Assembly: GCA_037133095.1 (NCBI GenBank)
Contig: JBAXOT010000007.1
Span: 10,102 to 74,101 of the forward strand
Length of the DNA: 64,000 bases
Origin: CAIMZW01 sp037133095
GTDB lineage: Bacteria > Actinomycetota > Actinomycetes > Nanopelagicales > Nanopelagicaceae
Direction: 5' to 3'
Shown: piece after piece, positions 51,915-61,643 of the stretch
Numbering within the stretch: position 1 is the first letter of the stretch
Layout of the letters: each line of letters opens with the position of its first letter
Position numbers and translations under genes: made by a program
Notes under the pieces: generated by a model
The model's database searches: none
What the model was told of the DNA's origin: nothing
What the model saw: the letters and a program-made list of their open reading frames with translations, nothing else

Positions 51915-54653
51915 GTGGCAAAGGTCCGCGTTCACGAATTAGCAAAAGAATTAGGGGTCCCATCAAAGGATCTCCTCACTAAACTCCAAGAAGTTGGTGA
52001 GTTTGTAAAATCAGCATCCTCAACCGTAGAAGCGCCCGTTGTGCGCAAGTTGATGGAAAAATTTCCCGATTTAAAGGCGGCTGCCGACGCGCCAAAGCCA
52101 GAGAAGAAGGCGCCGGTAAAGAAGGTCGCTGCAAAGCCAGCTGCACCAAGTGCGGAAGAGATTCAGGCTGCGCTCGCGCAATTGGCACCGGGCACGATTC
52201 CCGCCTCGGCAATTCCATCACCCGCCTCGGTCTTTCCATCTGCTCCGGTAAAGAGCGAGCCAACCCAAAATGAGGCACCTGTTCCTCCGGTGACACCTAT
52301 ACCGGCAGTGCCAGTTAACCCGGCGGTTGGTATGCCACGTCCACCTAGGGCCGGAAACAATCCCTACTCCGGCGCACCGAGTGCGACACCGGGCAGCGTT
52401 CCGATGCCACGACCGCCCAGGGCGGGAAATAATCCCTTTAGCTCTGGCACCAATGCCATTCCACGTCCGCCAGCCCGGCCAATTCGGCCCGGCGAGCGGC
52501 CAGCCGGTGCTGGTGGCGCACGACCACCTATGTCGGGTCCGCGCCCAGGTTCAGTTCGACCTGGTTTTGCCGCACGTCCGGGTGGCGCGAGGCCGCCAGC
52601 AACCGGCGCCCCAGGTGCCCGGCCAGGCGGAGCACCAGGATCGCCTTATCGCTCGCCTTCAGCTGCACCAGCACAACCTAGTTTTGGCGGTCCAAACAAG
52701 GCCGGCGGACGCCACCAACGCGGTGGAACTGCAGGTGCCTTTGGCAAGCAAGGCGGAAAGAATCGCAAAGCGCATAAGAGCAAGAAAGCGTTGCGTGAAG
52801 AATTCGACAATATGGCGGCGCCATCTCTGGGCGGCGCAGTAATTCCTCATGGTGATGGCAAGACGGCTATTCGGTTGCGACGTGGTTCATCCTTGATGGA
52901 CTTCGCAGAGAAGATTAATGGCGATCCAGCCGCGTTAGTTTCAGCCCTATTTCACTTAGGTGAAATGGTGACTGCAACCCAATCGGTCGATGAAGATACC
53001 TTTACTCTTCTGGGCGCCGAACTCGGTTACGTCATTCAGGTTGTCTCACCGGAAGATGAAGATCGTGAACTTCTAGAAGAGTTCGATATCAATCTGGAAC
53101 AAGAGCTTGAAGATATTGATGAAGCTGACCTAGTGGTTCGAAACCCAATCGTCACTGTCATGGGTCACGTTGACCATGGTAAGACTCGCCTCCTCGATGC
53201 GATTCGTCGTACCGAAGTTGTGAAGTCCGAAGCCGGTGGCATTACCCAGCACATTGGTGCCTACCAAATTCATCATAATCACGATGGCATCGAACGTGCC
53301 ATCACCTTCATTGATACGCCAGGTCATGAGGCGTTCACCGCCATGCGTGCTCGTGGTGCGAAGGTCACGGATATCGCAGTTCTCGTAGTTGCAGCCGACG
53401 ATGGCGTTATGCCACAAACAATTGAGGCGCTCAACCATGCGCAAGCAGCCGATGTTCCTATCGTTGTTGCAGTCAACAAGGTGGATAAAGAAGGCGCCAA
53501 CCCGGACAAGGTTCGCCAGCAACTCACCGAATACAACTTGGTCGCCGAGGAATACGGCGGAACCACAATGTTTATCAACGTCTCGGCAAAATCGGGCGAG
53601 GGTATCGATCAACTTATCGACAGCATTCTCTTAACTGCAGATGCTGCACTTGATCTGCGGGCTATTGCAGATGATGCGGCTCGCGGTGTTGCTATCGAAG
53701 CAAATCTTGATAAGGGTCGTGGCCCAGTGGCCACTGTCTTAGTACAACGCGGAACCCTAAAAGTGGGCGATGCGATTGTCGCCGGTGGTTCATATGGCCG
53801 AGTTCGAGCCATGTTGGATGAGAACGGAGACAATGTCTCTGAGGCCGGTCCTTCGCGCCCAGTTCAGGTTCTGGGATTCACCTCAGTTCCAGGCGCTGGC
53901 GATACCTTCATCGTCGCAGAAGATGATCGAACCGCACGCCAGATTGCCGAAAAGCGCCAGCTAGCAATGCGAAACGCGTTGCTCGCAAAGACTCGTAAGA
54001 AGGTCTCCCTCGAAGACTTCATGGAGCAATCCAAAGTCAGCACCCTTAATCTCATCATCAAAGGTGATGTTTCTGGTTCTGTCGAAGCCCTCGAAGATGC
54101 CTTGTTGCAACTCGACGTTGGCAGTGAAGTTGATCTTCGGGTCATTCACCGTGGCGTTGGTGCTATTACAAAGAATGACGTCACGCTTGCTTCGGCTTCA
54201 ACCGCAGTCATCATCGGTTACAACGTTAAACCAGAGCCTCAGACTGCAATCTTCGCTGATCAAGAAGGGGTAGAGATTCGTTTCTACACTGTCATTTACC
54301 AAGCAATTGAGGAGATCGAAGCGTCACTCAAGGGCTTGCTCAAGCCAGAGTATGAAGAAGTGGTTCTCGGAAACGCAGAAGTGAGAGATATCTTCAAGTC
54401 CAGCAAGTTTGGAAATATTGCCGGATGTTTGGTTCTTGATGGATTCATCAGACGAAATGCGAAGACTCGAGTACTGCGGGCTGGGACCGTTGTACAAGAA
54501 GGTCTCGCCATCGAATCGCTTCGTCGATTTAAGGACGATGCCACTGAAGTCAAGGATGGTTACGAGTGCGGTATTGGGCTTGGTTCATACAAGGAACTCC
54601 AACCGGGCGACGTTATCCAGACCTTCGAAGTGCGGGAAAAGAAGCGGGCTTAA
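51915..54653 (+). CDS. infB: Translation initiation factor IF-2
   Basis: 912-residue GTPase that places fMet-tRNA on the 30S subunit. The N-terminal half (to about residue 290) is Pro/Gly/Ala/Arg-rich and contains a repeated MPRPPRAGNNP unit, typical of actinobacterial IF-2; an IF2-N domain opens the protein. The G domain has GHVDHGKT (416-423), DTPGHE and NKVD, followed by domains II-IV. Start is GTG 51915 with AGGAAGG upstream. Confidence 0.97.
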   Translation: MAKVRVHELAKELGVPSKDLLTKLQEVGEFVKSASSTVEAPVVRKLMEKFPDLKAAADAPKPEKKAPVKKVAAKPAAPSAEEIQAALAQLAPGTIPASAIPSPASVFPSAPVKSEPTQNEAPVPPVTPIPAVPVNPAVGMPRPPRAGNNPYSGAPSATPGSVPMPRPPRAGNNPFSSGTNAIPRPPARPIRPGERPAGAGGARPPMSGPRPGSVRPGFAARPGGARPPATGAPGARPGGAPGSPYRSPSAAPAQPSFGGPNKAGGRHQRGGTAGAFGKQGGKNRKAHKSKKALREEFDNMAAPSLGGAVIPHGDGKTAIRLRRGSSLMDFAEKINGDPAALVSALFHLGEMVTATQSVDEDTFTLLGAELGYVIQVVSPEDEDRELLEEFDINLEQELEDIDEADLVVRNPIVTVMGHVDHGKTRLLDAIRRTEVVKSEAGGITQHIGAYQIHHNHDGIERAITFIDTPGHEAFTAMRARGAKVTDIAVLVVAADDGVMPQTIEALNHAQAADVPIVVAVNKVDKEGANPDKVRQQLTEYNLVAEEYGGTTMFINVSAKSGEGIDQLIDSILLTADAALDLRAIADDAARGVAIEANLDKGRGPVATVLVQRGTLKVGDAIVAGGSYGRVRAMLDENGDNVSEAGPSRPVQVLGFTSVPGAGDTFIVAEDDRTARQIAEKRQLAMRNALLAKTRKKVSLEDFMEQSKVSTLNLIIKGDVSGSVEALEDALLQLDVGSEVDLRVIHRGVGAITKNDVTLASASTAVIIGYNVKPEPQTAIFADQEGVEIRFYTVIYQAIEEIEASLKGLLKPEYEEVVLGNAEVRDIFKSSKFGNIAGCLVLDGFIRRNAKTRVLRAGTVVQEGLAIESLRRFKDDATEVKDGYECGIGLGSYKELQPGDVIQTFEVREKKRA

Positions 54654-54656
54654 ACC

Positions 54657-55073
54657 ATGGCTTCTAATCGAGCGCTCAAGGTTGCCGACCGAATCAAAGA
54701 GGTTGTGGCACAAACTATTGAGTCGCGGGTTAAAGACCCGCGACTTGGGTTCGTCACTATTACCGATGTTCGCATCACGGGTGACCTTCAACAAGCATCC
54801 ATTTTCTATACGGTACTGGGCACGGATCTCGAACGAGAAGAGACCGGCGCCGCCTTGAATTCCGCCAAGGGTTTACTGCGCTCCGAGGTAGGCAAAGCTC
54901 TTGGACTTCGTATCACACCATCACTGGAATTCTTTGCTGATGGTCTGCAAGAGTCAGCAAGCGCTATGAATGATTTAATGGCACAAGTTCGCGCCTCAGA
55001 TGCCGAACTCGCCAAACTGCGCGACAAGGCCGAGCCTGCTGGTGAAGCAGATCCTTACAAGACCCGCGAATAG
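54657..55073 (+). CDS. rbfA: Ribosome-binding factor A
   Basis: 138-residue KH-type cold-shock assembly factor for the 30S subunit. The motifs RALKVADRIKEVVAQTIE, DPRLGFVTITDVRIT and RITPSLEFFADG are characteristic. It starts 3 nt after infB. No nrnA-type phosphoesterase gene lies between it and truB, unlike many actinobacteria. Confidence 0.94.
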   Translation: MASNRALKVADRIKEVVAQTIESRVKDPRLGFVTITDVRITGDLQQASIFYTVLGTDLEREETGAALNSAKGLLRSEVGKALGLRITPSLEFFADGLQESASAMNDLMAQVRASDAELAKLRDKAEPAGEADPYKTRE

Positions 55074-55090
55074 TTTGTTCGAGCTTTGAT

Positions 55091-55981
55091 ATGAATGGTT
55101 TCCTCCTGGTTGATAAAGCGGGTGGAATGACCAGCCACGATGTCGTGGCAAAGATGCGAAAACGATTTGGCACAAAACGAGTTGGGCATGCAGGAACTCT
55201 TGATCCCATGGCCACTGGCGTCTTAGTTCTCGGAGTCGGACAAGCGACCAGACTTCTGCAATATGTAACGGACGGTTCAAAGGGTTATGACGCGACGCTC
55301 CTGCTCGGTGTGGCAACTCACACCGATGACAAAGAGGGCGAAGTAATTTTCTCAGCCAACCTCGACACGGTAAAAGCCGTTTCTGAGGCAGATATTCGCG
55401 CCGGACTTATGGCCCAAATTGGCGCGATCAAACAACGTCCAAGTTCCGTATCGGCGATCAAAATCGATGGTAAACCAGCCCATCAAAGAATCCGAGAAGG
55501 CGAAATCCTCTCCCTGCCAGAACGCGAAGTCCTCATAGAAAAAATTGACGTGCATGAGATTCGGTTTTTGGACTCTACTATCGAAGTGGACATCTCAGTC
55601 CGCTGTTCCGCCGGTACGTACATTCGCGCAATCGCCCGCGATCTGGGGGAAAAACTGAATCTCGGCGGACATCTGATTTCCCTTCGCCGGACCTTGGTTT
55701 CGCCATTCTCGCTTGACGAAACAGAACCGATGGCGGAAGCCAAATTGATCCCCATTGCCGAAGGTATCTCTCGAATTTTCCCTATTCGCAGCTTCAGCTT
55801 TGATGAGATGAATGAAATTTCTTTCGGTCGATACTTAGTACCAAATCAGAGCGAAGGACTCTACGCCGGATTGTCACCACAGGGGGAATTCGCCGCATTG
55901 GTAGTGAATAAAGTGGTCTCGGACAAACATAACCTCGATGTGGTTCGGGCTGCTCCCATACTGGTTGCTGTGAAAGAATAA
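55091..55981 (+). CDS. truB: tRNA pseudouridine55 synthase TruB
   Basis: 296-residue enzyme that makes pseudouridine 55 in the T-loop of tRNAs. Catalytic Asp38 lies in GHAGTLDPMATGVL; the GFLLVDKAGGMTSHDVV opening and RCSAGTYIRAIARDLGE segment are diagnostic. The C-terminal part is a PUA-like domain. It lies 17 nt after rbfA and 4 nt before ribF. Confidence 0.96.
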   Translation: MNGFLLVDKAGGMTSHDVVAKMRKRFGTKRVGHAGTLDPMATGVLVLGVGQATRLLQYVTDGSKGYDATLLLGVATHTDDKEGEVIFSANLDTVKAVSEADIRAGLMAQIGAIKQRPSSVSAIKIDGKPAHQRIREGEILSLPEREVLIEKIDVHEIRFLDSTIEVDISVRCSAGTYIRAIARDLGEKLNLGGHLISLRRTLVSPFSLDETEPMAEAKLIPIAEGISRIFPIRSFSFDEMNEISFGRYLVPNQSEGLYAGLSPQGEFAALVVNKVVSDKHNLDVVRAAPILVAVKE

Positions 55982-55985
55982 TGAG

Positions 55986-56855
55986 ATGAACCGAGCAATC
56001 GCGATTGGAATTTTCGACGGAGTGCATCGTGGCCATCAAGAATTGTTAAAGATCGCCAAGTTGTATGGCAAAGTGATTGCGCTCACTTTCTACCCTCATC
56101 CGACCGCCATTTTTGCTCCGGAACGAACGCCATCACAACTTATCTCCCTGGAAGATCGAGTTGAACTCCTCAAACTTCACGGAGCCAGTGAAGTTGTCGT
56201 TATAGATTTCACCAAAGAATTTTCTTTGATGAGCGCGGACCAATTTATTGATGAGATTTTGGTGGAGCAATTACATGCGACGCATGTAGTCATTGGTGAT
56301 AATTTTACTTTTGGTCATAAAGCATCTGGGAATGCAACGACGCTGCAGAGCGCAGGCCGCGGCTTCGAAGTATCTGTTGTTAAATTGGAGGAGAACCGGG
56401 GGACTCCAGTTTCCTCCTCCCGAATTAGAACACTCATCATGGACGGCGATGTAGAACGCGCCACTGAACTGCTTACCCGACCACATTATCTGCGCGGTCC
56501 AGTGGTTCATGGCGAAAAGAGAGGTCGCACCATTGGGTACCCAACGGCGAATATTGGCTTGCCTTCGTATGCAACCATCCCAGCCGATGGGGTTTACGCA
56601 GGCTGGTTAACCGTTGGCGAGATTCGATGGCCGGCCGCAATTTCCATCGGAACTAATCCCACTTTCCCTGGAGTGCGCGGGCGACAAGTTGAGGCCTATG
56701 CCGTCGATGAGATTGGACTGGATCTGTACGATCAAGAAGCGAAATTGGAAATAGTCTGGCGCCTTCGAGACACTCTGAAATTTGAAAGTCTCGATGAACT
56801 CTTGGTGCAGATGGCGATTGATTGTGAACGGACGCGATCTCTTACCTCTCAGTAA
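55986..56855 (+). CDS. ribF: Bifunctional riboflavin kinase/FAD synthetase
   Basis: 289-residue enzyme that makes FMN and then FAD. The N-terminal FMN adenylyltransferase domain has GIFDGVHRGHQ and GDNFTFGHKASG and SSSRIR; the C-terminal flavokinase domain has GRTIGYPTANI and GTNPTF. truB-ribF adjacency is typical, but the expected rpsO-pnp pair does not follow directly; the amine/amide cassette does. Confidence 0.95.
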   Translation: MNRAIAIGIFDGVHRGHQELLKIAKLYGKVIALTFYPHPTAIFAPERTPSQLISLEDRVELLKLHGASEVVVIDFTKEFSLMSADQFIDEILVEQLHATHVVIGDNFTFGHKASGNATTLQSAGRGFEVSVVKLEENRGTPVSSSRIRTLIMDGDVERATELLTRPHYLRGPVVHGEKRGRTIGYPTANIGLPSYATIPADGVYAGWLTVGEIRWPAAISIGTNPTFPGVRGRQVEAYAVDEIGLDLYDQEAKLEIVWRLRDTLKFESLDELLVQMAIDCERTRSLTSQ

Positions 56856-56957
56856 GAAAATCTTTAAGAATTTTCACGAATGTGCTGGTCTACTTTGGAG
56901 TAAGGCTCCACACTTGCGCCAGGATGTAGTCAACCTTTCGTGATAGTTGGAGGACAA

Positions 56958-58403
56958 ATGGCCGGTCAGAAACTCGTAAAGAATCTCAATGTCTGGGAGG
57001 CGATCGGAATCTCGGTTGCGCTGATGGCACCGTCGATGGCTGCGAACATCAACCCACAAGGTACGGCAGGAGTTGTTGGGCGCGCTGTGCCGGTCGCATT
57101 TGCACTTGCCACCGTCGGCGTACTACTCATTGCTTATGGTTTTGTTCGACTCTGCCAGAACTTCAACCATGCCGGCAGCGTCTATGGCTTTGTTGGCGCC
57201 ACGATGGGTCCTCGAACCGGTGTCGTTGCGGGTTGGGGATTGCTCGGAACATATATTTTTTACGGCTGTGTCACCTCTATGGCAGCCGGCATTTTCGGTT
57301 CCACATTTCTGGATGAATTAGGCGTCTGGCACCACCAACCAGCATGGTCCGGCTTTCTAGTCGGCGCTATCGCATTGGTGTTGGCATATATCTTGGCGAT
57401 CGCACCAGCACGAAATGGAACGCGGGTACTTCTCACGGTTGAAGGAATTACCGTTCTTTTGATCCTGATTACAACAGTCATCATTTTCGCAAAGCTTGCT
57501 GGTGGCCATGCCCCCGACAATCATCATGTGGATTGGTCGGTCTTTTCGATTCCAAAGGGAACTGGGACAAGCGGTGTCTTCCTTGGAGTGGTATTCGGCT
57601 TCTTATCATTTGCTGGATTTGAAGCGGCCTCAACCCTTGGCGAAGAGACGAAAAATCCACGTCGAGATATTCCTCGTGCCATGCTCGGCACCGCGATTTT
57701 CGGTGGCGTTTACTTTGTTGTCGTTACCGCAGTCGAGGTCATGGGCTTTGGAACTGATGCATCAGGCGTCAAGGCATACATTGCCTCTGGTTCGCTGTTA
57801 GGCGACTTGGGCACCAAATATGTTGGTTCATGGATTGGCACAACCATCACCCTGGGCGCAGCCGTCAGTGCATTTGGTTGCTGCCTGGCATGTGTAGTTG
57901 GCGCTTCGCGACTGACCTTCTCGCTCGCTCGCGACGGTGGAAATGCATCATTGGCAAAAGTCTCGGAAAAGAACAGCGTTCCGGTCAATGCCACCCGCTT
58001 GATTGTTGGCACTTCTGCGCTCATCATGATCATCTGGAAATTAGTCTGGCATGTAAAGCCATTCGATATCTTTTTGGGAAGTGGCGTTATTGGAACCTTG
58101 ATTATTTTGGTTGCTTACCTTCTTGCCACCGTCGGAGCGATCAAGTTCTTGTTCTTCTCTGGAAAGAAGCGGACCAAGCAATGGGAGATCATCATTCCGT
58201 TGGCTGGTATTGCGCTCCTTATTTACACCCTTTATAAGAATGTTTATCCGTTCCCAACTAGTGGCGCGGCTCGTGCCTATCCAATTGCCGCCGTGATTTG
58301 GCTGGTAATTGGCATAGTGGGAATTGTTTCTCGCCCAGCGCTCGCGGCTCGAGTTGGTTCGCATCTGACCGCAGATGAGAATCTCTCTGAGGCTCGTTCT
58401 TAA
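56958..58403 (+). CDS. APC-superfamily amino acid/amine permease
   Basis: 481-residue membrane transporter with about twelve hydrophobic segments. The N-terminal VWEAIGISVALMAPSMAANINPQ and the GFLSFAGFEAASTLGEETKNPRRDIPRAM loop are APC-family features. ATG 56958 is chosen because GGAGG lies 4-5 nt upstream; an in-frame GTG at 56940 would lie before that site. It opens a cassette with hydrolase and ligase genes, so it probably imports the cassette's substrate. A small inverted repeat TGGAG/CTCCA lies about 50 nt upstream. Confidence 0.88.
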   Translation: MAGQKLVKNLNVWEAIGISVALMAPSMAANINPQGTAGVVGRAVPVAFALATVGVLLIAYGFVRLCQNFNHAGSVYGFVGATMGPRTGVVAGWGLLGTYIFYGCVTSMAAGIFGSTFLDELGVWHHQPAWSGFLVGAIALVLAYILAIAPARNGTRVLLTVEGITVLLILITTVIIFAKLAGGHAPDNHHVDWSVFSIPKGTGTSGVFLGVVFGFLSFAGFEAASTLGEETKNPRRDIPRAMLGTAIFGGVYFVVVTAVEVMGFGTDASGVKAYIASGSLLGDLGTKYVGSWIGTTITLGAAVSAFGCCLACVVGASRLTFSLARDGGNASLAKVSEKNSVPVNATRLIVGTSALIMIIWKLVWHVKPFDIFLGSGVIGTLIILVAYLLATVGAIKFLFFSGKKRTKQWEIIIPLAGIALLIYTLYKNVYPFPTSGAARAYPIAAVIWLVIGIVGIVSRPALAARVGSHLTADENLSEARS

Positions 58404-58458
58404 TAGAATAGCTAGCCAGCAGAATTAATCCGCACTACGAAAAGAAATAGAGAAGACC

Positions 58459-59154
58459 ATGCTTGGAAATGCAAAGGTAGTTGATCTCACCATTCCATTG
58501 AGTTCGGCAGTGGTGATGTGGCCGGGGGCTCCTGCTCCAGAGGCCGAGACGATAGTAACCGTCGCACATGATGGTTACTTCGCCCGTCGGGTCTCTTTCT
58601 TTGAACACTCGGGCACACATTTCGATGCCCCTTGTCATTTCATTGAAGGCCAGTCGACGGTGGATCAGATTCCTGCGCAATCCTTGGTTCGCCCTATTGC
58701 GGTGATCGATATTTCAGAGCGCGTCGGTGAGGATGCCGACGCCGTTCTGGAACTTGAAGAAGTCTTAGCCTTCGAAGCCAAGAATGGTCAGATCCCTCAT
58801 GGCGCGGCAGTCTTCTTGCGAACTGGATGGGAAGAGCGAAATTCCGATGTCATTGCCTATTCAGGTCAACCCGGAGAATTGCGTTTTCCAGGATTCGGTG
58901 TGGCCGCCGCAGAATTTTTAGTTTCAGAACGAGGAGTAGTCGGTTTGGGTATCGACACTCTCGGCATTGATTCTGGTGAAGCAACCCACTTTCCGGTTCA
59001 CTCGCAAATCACTCACCCCAAAGGGCTTTGGCATTTAGAGAATTTGCAAAATCTGAAAGCGCTACCACCACTGGGTGCATGGGTAGTAGTTGGGGTCTTG
59101 CCACTCGTTGGTGGCTCGGGAAGTCCTGCTCGCGTTCTTGCTCTTCTTCCCTAA
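58459..59154 (+). CDS. Cyclase-family hydrolase (kynurenine formamidase-like)
   Basis: 231-residue member of the PF04199 cyclase family. The metal-binding motif HxGTHxDxPxH is intact: His50, His54, Asp56, His60 (HSGTHFDAPCH). Known relatives hydrolyse N-formylkynurenine or isatin; others are uncharacterised. Context with gamma-glutamyl ligase-like genes suggests hydrolysis of an amide or ring in the same pathway. AGAAGA lies before the ATG. Confidence 0.85.
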   Translation: MLGNAKVVDLTIPLSSAVVMWPGAPAPEAETIVTVAHDGYFARRVSFFEHSGTHFDAPCHFIEGQSTVDQIPAQSLVRPIAVIDISERVGEDADAVLELEEVLAFEAKNGQIPHGAAVFLRTGWEERNSDVIAYSGQPGELRFPGFGVAAAEFLVSERGVVGLGIDTLGIDSGEATHFPVHSQITHPKGLWHLENLQNLKALPPLGAWVVVGVLPLVGGSGSPARVLALLP

Positions 59155-59165
59155 GTGACAAACAC

Positions 59166-60458
59166 ATGAGCGATCGACTTGCCTTCCTTGCCACGTGCGA
59201 TTTAACGGCGCTTGTTCGCGGCCGTGCTCTGCGACGAGATTCAGTAGTCGTATCTGGCAAGAGCGTCGGTTGGGTACCGGCCGATATTTCGCTCTCGGCT
59301 TTTGGTTCCATAGAAGAGCCAAATCCCTTCGGCTCGCTGGGTGATCTTCGGCTCGTGGCAGATCTCGATACCGAAATTTCTCTTCAGCAGATAGACGGTC
59401 AAGGCCATCCGCTTTCAGTCTTTCTCGCCGAACAGCGCCTTCCGGATGGATCACCTTGGGTTTGCGACCCGCGAACGCACGCGCGCCAGGCAGTCACCAA
59501 CCTGAAATCTAAATATGGCATCGATCTCATCGCTTCTTTCGAACATGAATTTGTTCTGGTCGATCCTTTTGCTACTTCAGGGTCGCCTTTTGGATTGGAT
59601 TCCTATCGAATGGCAGAACCATTTGGTTCTGATCTTTTTTCAACGCTTGCGGCAAATGGACTCGAACCAGAGAACTGGCTGGCAGAGTACGGAATCGGTC
59701 AGTACGAAGTTACAGTTGCGCCGGCGCCAGCCGTCGACGCCGCCGACCGGGCGATTATGCTTCGAGAGATTGTTCGAGATACTGCTCGAGTACATGGTCA
59801 GCGCGCTTCCTTTTCACCGCTGCCCAAGTTCGATGGCGCCGGCAATGGGGTTCACGTCCATCTCTCGCTATACAAAGATGGTGAGCCCATCACATACGAT
59901 GCAACTCAACCCGGCAATTTGTCTAAAGTGGCTTCGATTGCCTTCGCCGGAATTTTGGAACATGCGTCTGCCCTTCAAGCATGGACTGGGCCGAGCCAAA
60001 TCTCTTCCTATCGATTACAACCACATCGATGGAGTTCGGGTGGGAATTTTATTGCCGTCCAAGATCGGGAAGCGCTGCTACGAATTTGTCCCATTGTCTC
60101 GATTGGTTCGGCCGATCCCGCTCAGGGCTTTAATGTTGAGTATCGAGCGGCGGATGCCACCGCTAATCCTTGGTTGGTCATATCAGTCCTTGCTCGCGCG
60201 TTAACCGCGGGGATAGACAAGGGAATTCCGATTGCCAATATTTACTCACTAGATACTCCTGCACGTCACGAGCAAGTTGAATCGTTGCCGGCGACAATTG
60301 ATGAAGCCATCTCAGCGCTGCTTGCTGATGAAGTAGTCCTTTCTTGGTTTGCCCCAGATCTTCTCGAAGCTCACTTAGGCATTAGGCGCAGCGAAGCGAG
60401 AGAATTAGCCGATCTGACTCCATCCGAAAAGTGCGAAAGGTATTTCCGTGTCTACTGA
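59166..60458 (+). CDS. Glutamine synthetase-like ligase 1 (FluG/NodGS-type catalytic domain)
   Basis: 430-residue type I glutamine synthetase homologue. Glutamate ligands are seen in FEHEF (E126, E128) and GIGQYEV, the catalytic-site His in GNGVHVHLS, and the VEYRAADATANPWL end motif. It lacks the FDGSS ammonium-binding segment of true GlnA, and RLQPHRWSSGG replaces the RLVPGYEAP element, as in FluG/NodGS and gamma-glutamyl-amine ligases. A substrate other than ammonia is likely. The start at 59166 follows the cyclase stop by 11 nt; an upstream frame extension overlaps the cyclase and is rejected. Shine-Dalgarno is weak. Confidence 0.85.
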   Translation: MSDRLAFLATCDLTALVRGRALRRDSVVVSGKSVGWVPADISLSAFGSIEEPNPFGSLGDLRLVADLDTEISLQQIDGQGHPLSVFLAEQRLPDGSPWVCDPRTHARQAVTNLKSKYGIDLIASFEHEFVLVDPFATSGSPFGLDSYRMAEPFGSDLFSTLAANGLEPENWLAEYGIGQYEVTVAPAPAVDAADRAIMLREIVRDTARVHGQRASFSPLPKFDGAGNGVHVHLSLYKDGEPITYDATQPGNLSKVASIAFAGILEHASALQAWTGPSQISSYRLQPHRWSSGGNFIAVQDREALLRICPIVSIGSADPAQGFNVEYRAADATANPWLVISVLARALTAGIDKGIPIANIYSLDTPARHEQVESLPATIDEAISALLADEVVLSWFAPDLLEAHLGIRRSEARELADLTPSEKCERYFRVY

Positions 60459-61629
60459 CCATGCAATGGTAAATAACTGGAAGATTCAACCTGCTGGCCC
60501 TGCCAGTGATTTTTTGGCAGATCTTGGTTTAGTTGATCATCATGTTCACGGTGTAGTTCGGGAGAACCCATCCTTGGAATCTTTCACCAACATGATCACC
60601 GAATCTGATCGCACACCCAGGTCTTTGGGCGAGGCGATGAATACCCAAGTGGGTTTCGCCACTCGTCGTTGGGTGGCGCCGTTGTTGGGCTTGGCACCTT
60701 CAGTTTCGGCCGATGAATATTTCCAACGACGAATTGAATTAGGCGCCGAGAATGTAAATACGACCTTGCTTAAAGCATCTGGCATTTCACATTACTTTAT
60801 CGAAACTGGATATCGCGGAGATGAGATTTACGGGCCCGCAGGAATGGCTGAGGTGAGTGGCGCAAAAGTTGATGAAGTTATTCGAATTGAAACAATCGCA
60901 GAAAAAGTAGCCCTCTCGGGAACCAACGCTGCTGACTTCGCAGAAAACTTTATTTCGGCACTTGCCAAAGAATCAGCAAATGCGGTCGGAATCAAATCCA
61001 TCGTTGCCTATCGAATCGGTTTAGATTTCGATCCAACTCCACCTTCTGCAAAAGAGGTGGAAGTGGCTGCAGGCAAGTGGCTGAATGAAGTTGAAGACAC
61101 TGGGCAATCACGCGTCAGCGATCCCGTACTTTTGCGCCATCTCATTTTTGCTGGGGCCTCACTTAATAAGCCCTTCCAATTTCATATTGGTTATGGCGAT
61201 CCTGATCTCCATTTGGATCGATGTGACCCTCTGCTGATGACGGACTTAATTCGAGAATTCGAAGGTCGAAATATTCCCGTGATGTTGTTGCATACATACC
61301 CTTATCAAAGAAATGCTGGATATTTGGCACAAATGTTTCGCAATGTGTTTATTGATGTTGGGCTGGCGATTAACTATTCCGGCGCTCGCTCGGATGCAAT
61401 TATCGCTGAGTCGCTGGAATTGGCTCCGTTCCATAAAATTCTCTTCTCATCAGATGCCTGGGGATTGCCCGAACTCACATACTTAGGAGCCATGCTCTTT
61501 CGTCGCGGTCTAGGAGAGTTGCTCGACTCTTTTATCGCTCGGGGTGATTGGTCGGTGCCTGACGCGATTGGTGTTGCACAAGCCATTGGCCATGACAACG
61601 CCCTTGCCGCTTATGGTTTAACGAAATAA
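60448..61629 (+). CDS. Amidohydrolase, FluG/NodGS N-domain type
   Basis: 393-residue amidohydrolase_2-family protein. The metal motif HxH appears as H32-V-H34 in VDHHVHG, and a C-terminal ILFSSDAWGLPE supplies the late aspartate. HTYPYQRNAGYLAQMFRNVFIDVG closely resembles the amidohydrolase half of plant NodGS and fungal FluG, in which this domain is fused to a glutamine synthetase domain. Here it is a separate gene between two such synthetases. GTG 60448 follows GCGAAAGG by 7 nt and overlaps ligase 1 by 11 nt. Confidence 0.83.
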   Translation: MSTDHAMVNNWKIQPAGPASDFLADLGLVDHHVHGVVRENPSLESFTNMITESDRTPRSLGEAMNTQVGFATRRWVAPLLGLAPSVSADEYFQRRIELGAENVNTTLLKASGISHYFIETGYRGDEIYGPAGMAEVSGAKVDEVIRIETIAEKVALSGTNAADFAENFISALAKESANAVGIKSIVAYRIGLDFDPTPPSAKEVEVAAGKWLNEVEDTGQSRVSDPVLLRHLIFAGASLNKPFQFHIGYGDPDLHLDRCDPLLMTDLIREFEGRNIPVMLLHTYPYQRNAGYLAQMFRNVFIDVGLAINYSGARSDAIIAESLELAPFHKILFSSDAWGLPELTYLGAMLFRRGLGELLDSFIARGDWSVPDAIGVAQAIGHDNALAAYGLTK

Positions 61630-61643
61630 AAGGAAGAGGAATC

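Noticed and set aside
52330..52450. Repeat in infB as a repeat array
   Set aside because: It is a coding repeat of a MPRPPRAGNNP unit in the disordered half of IF-2, common in the phylum.
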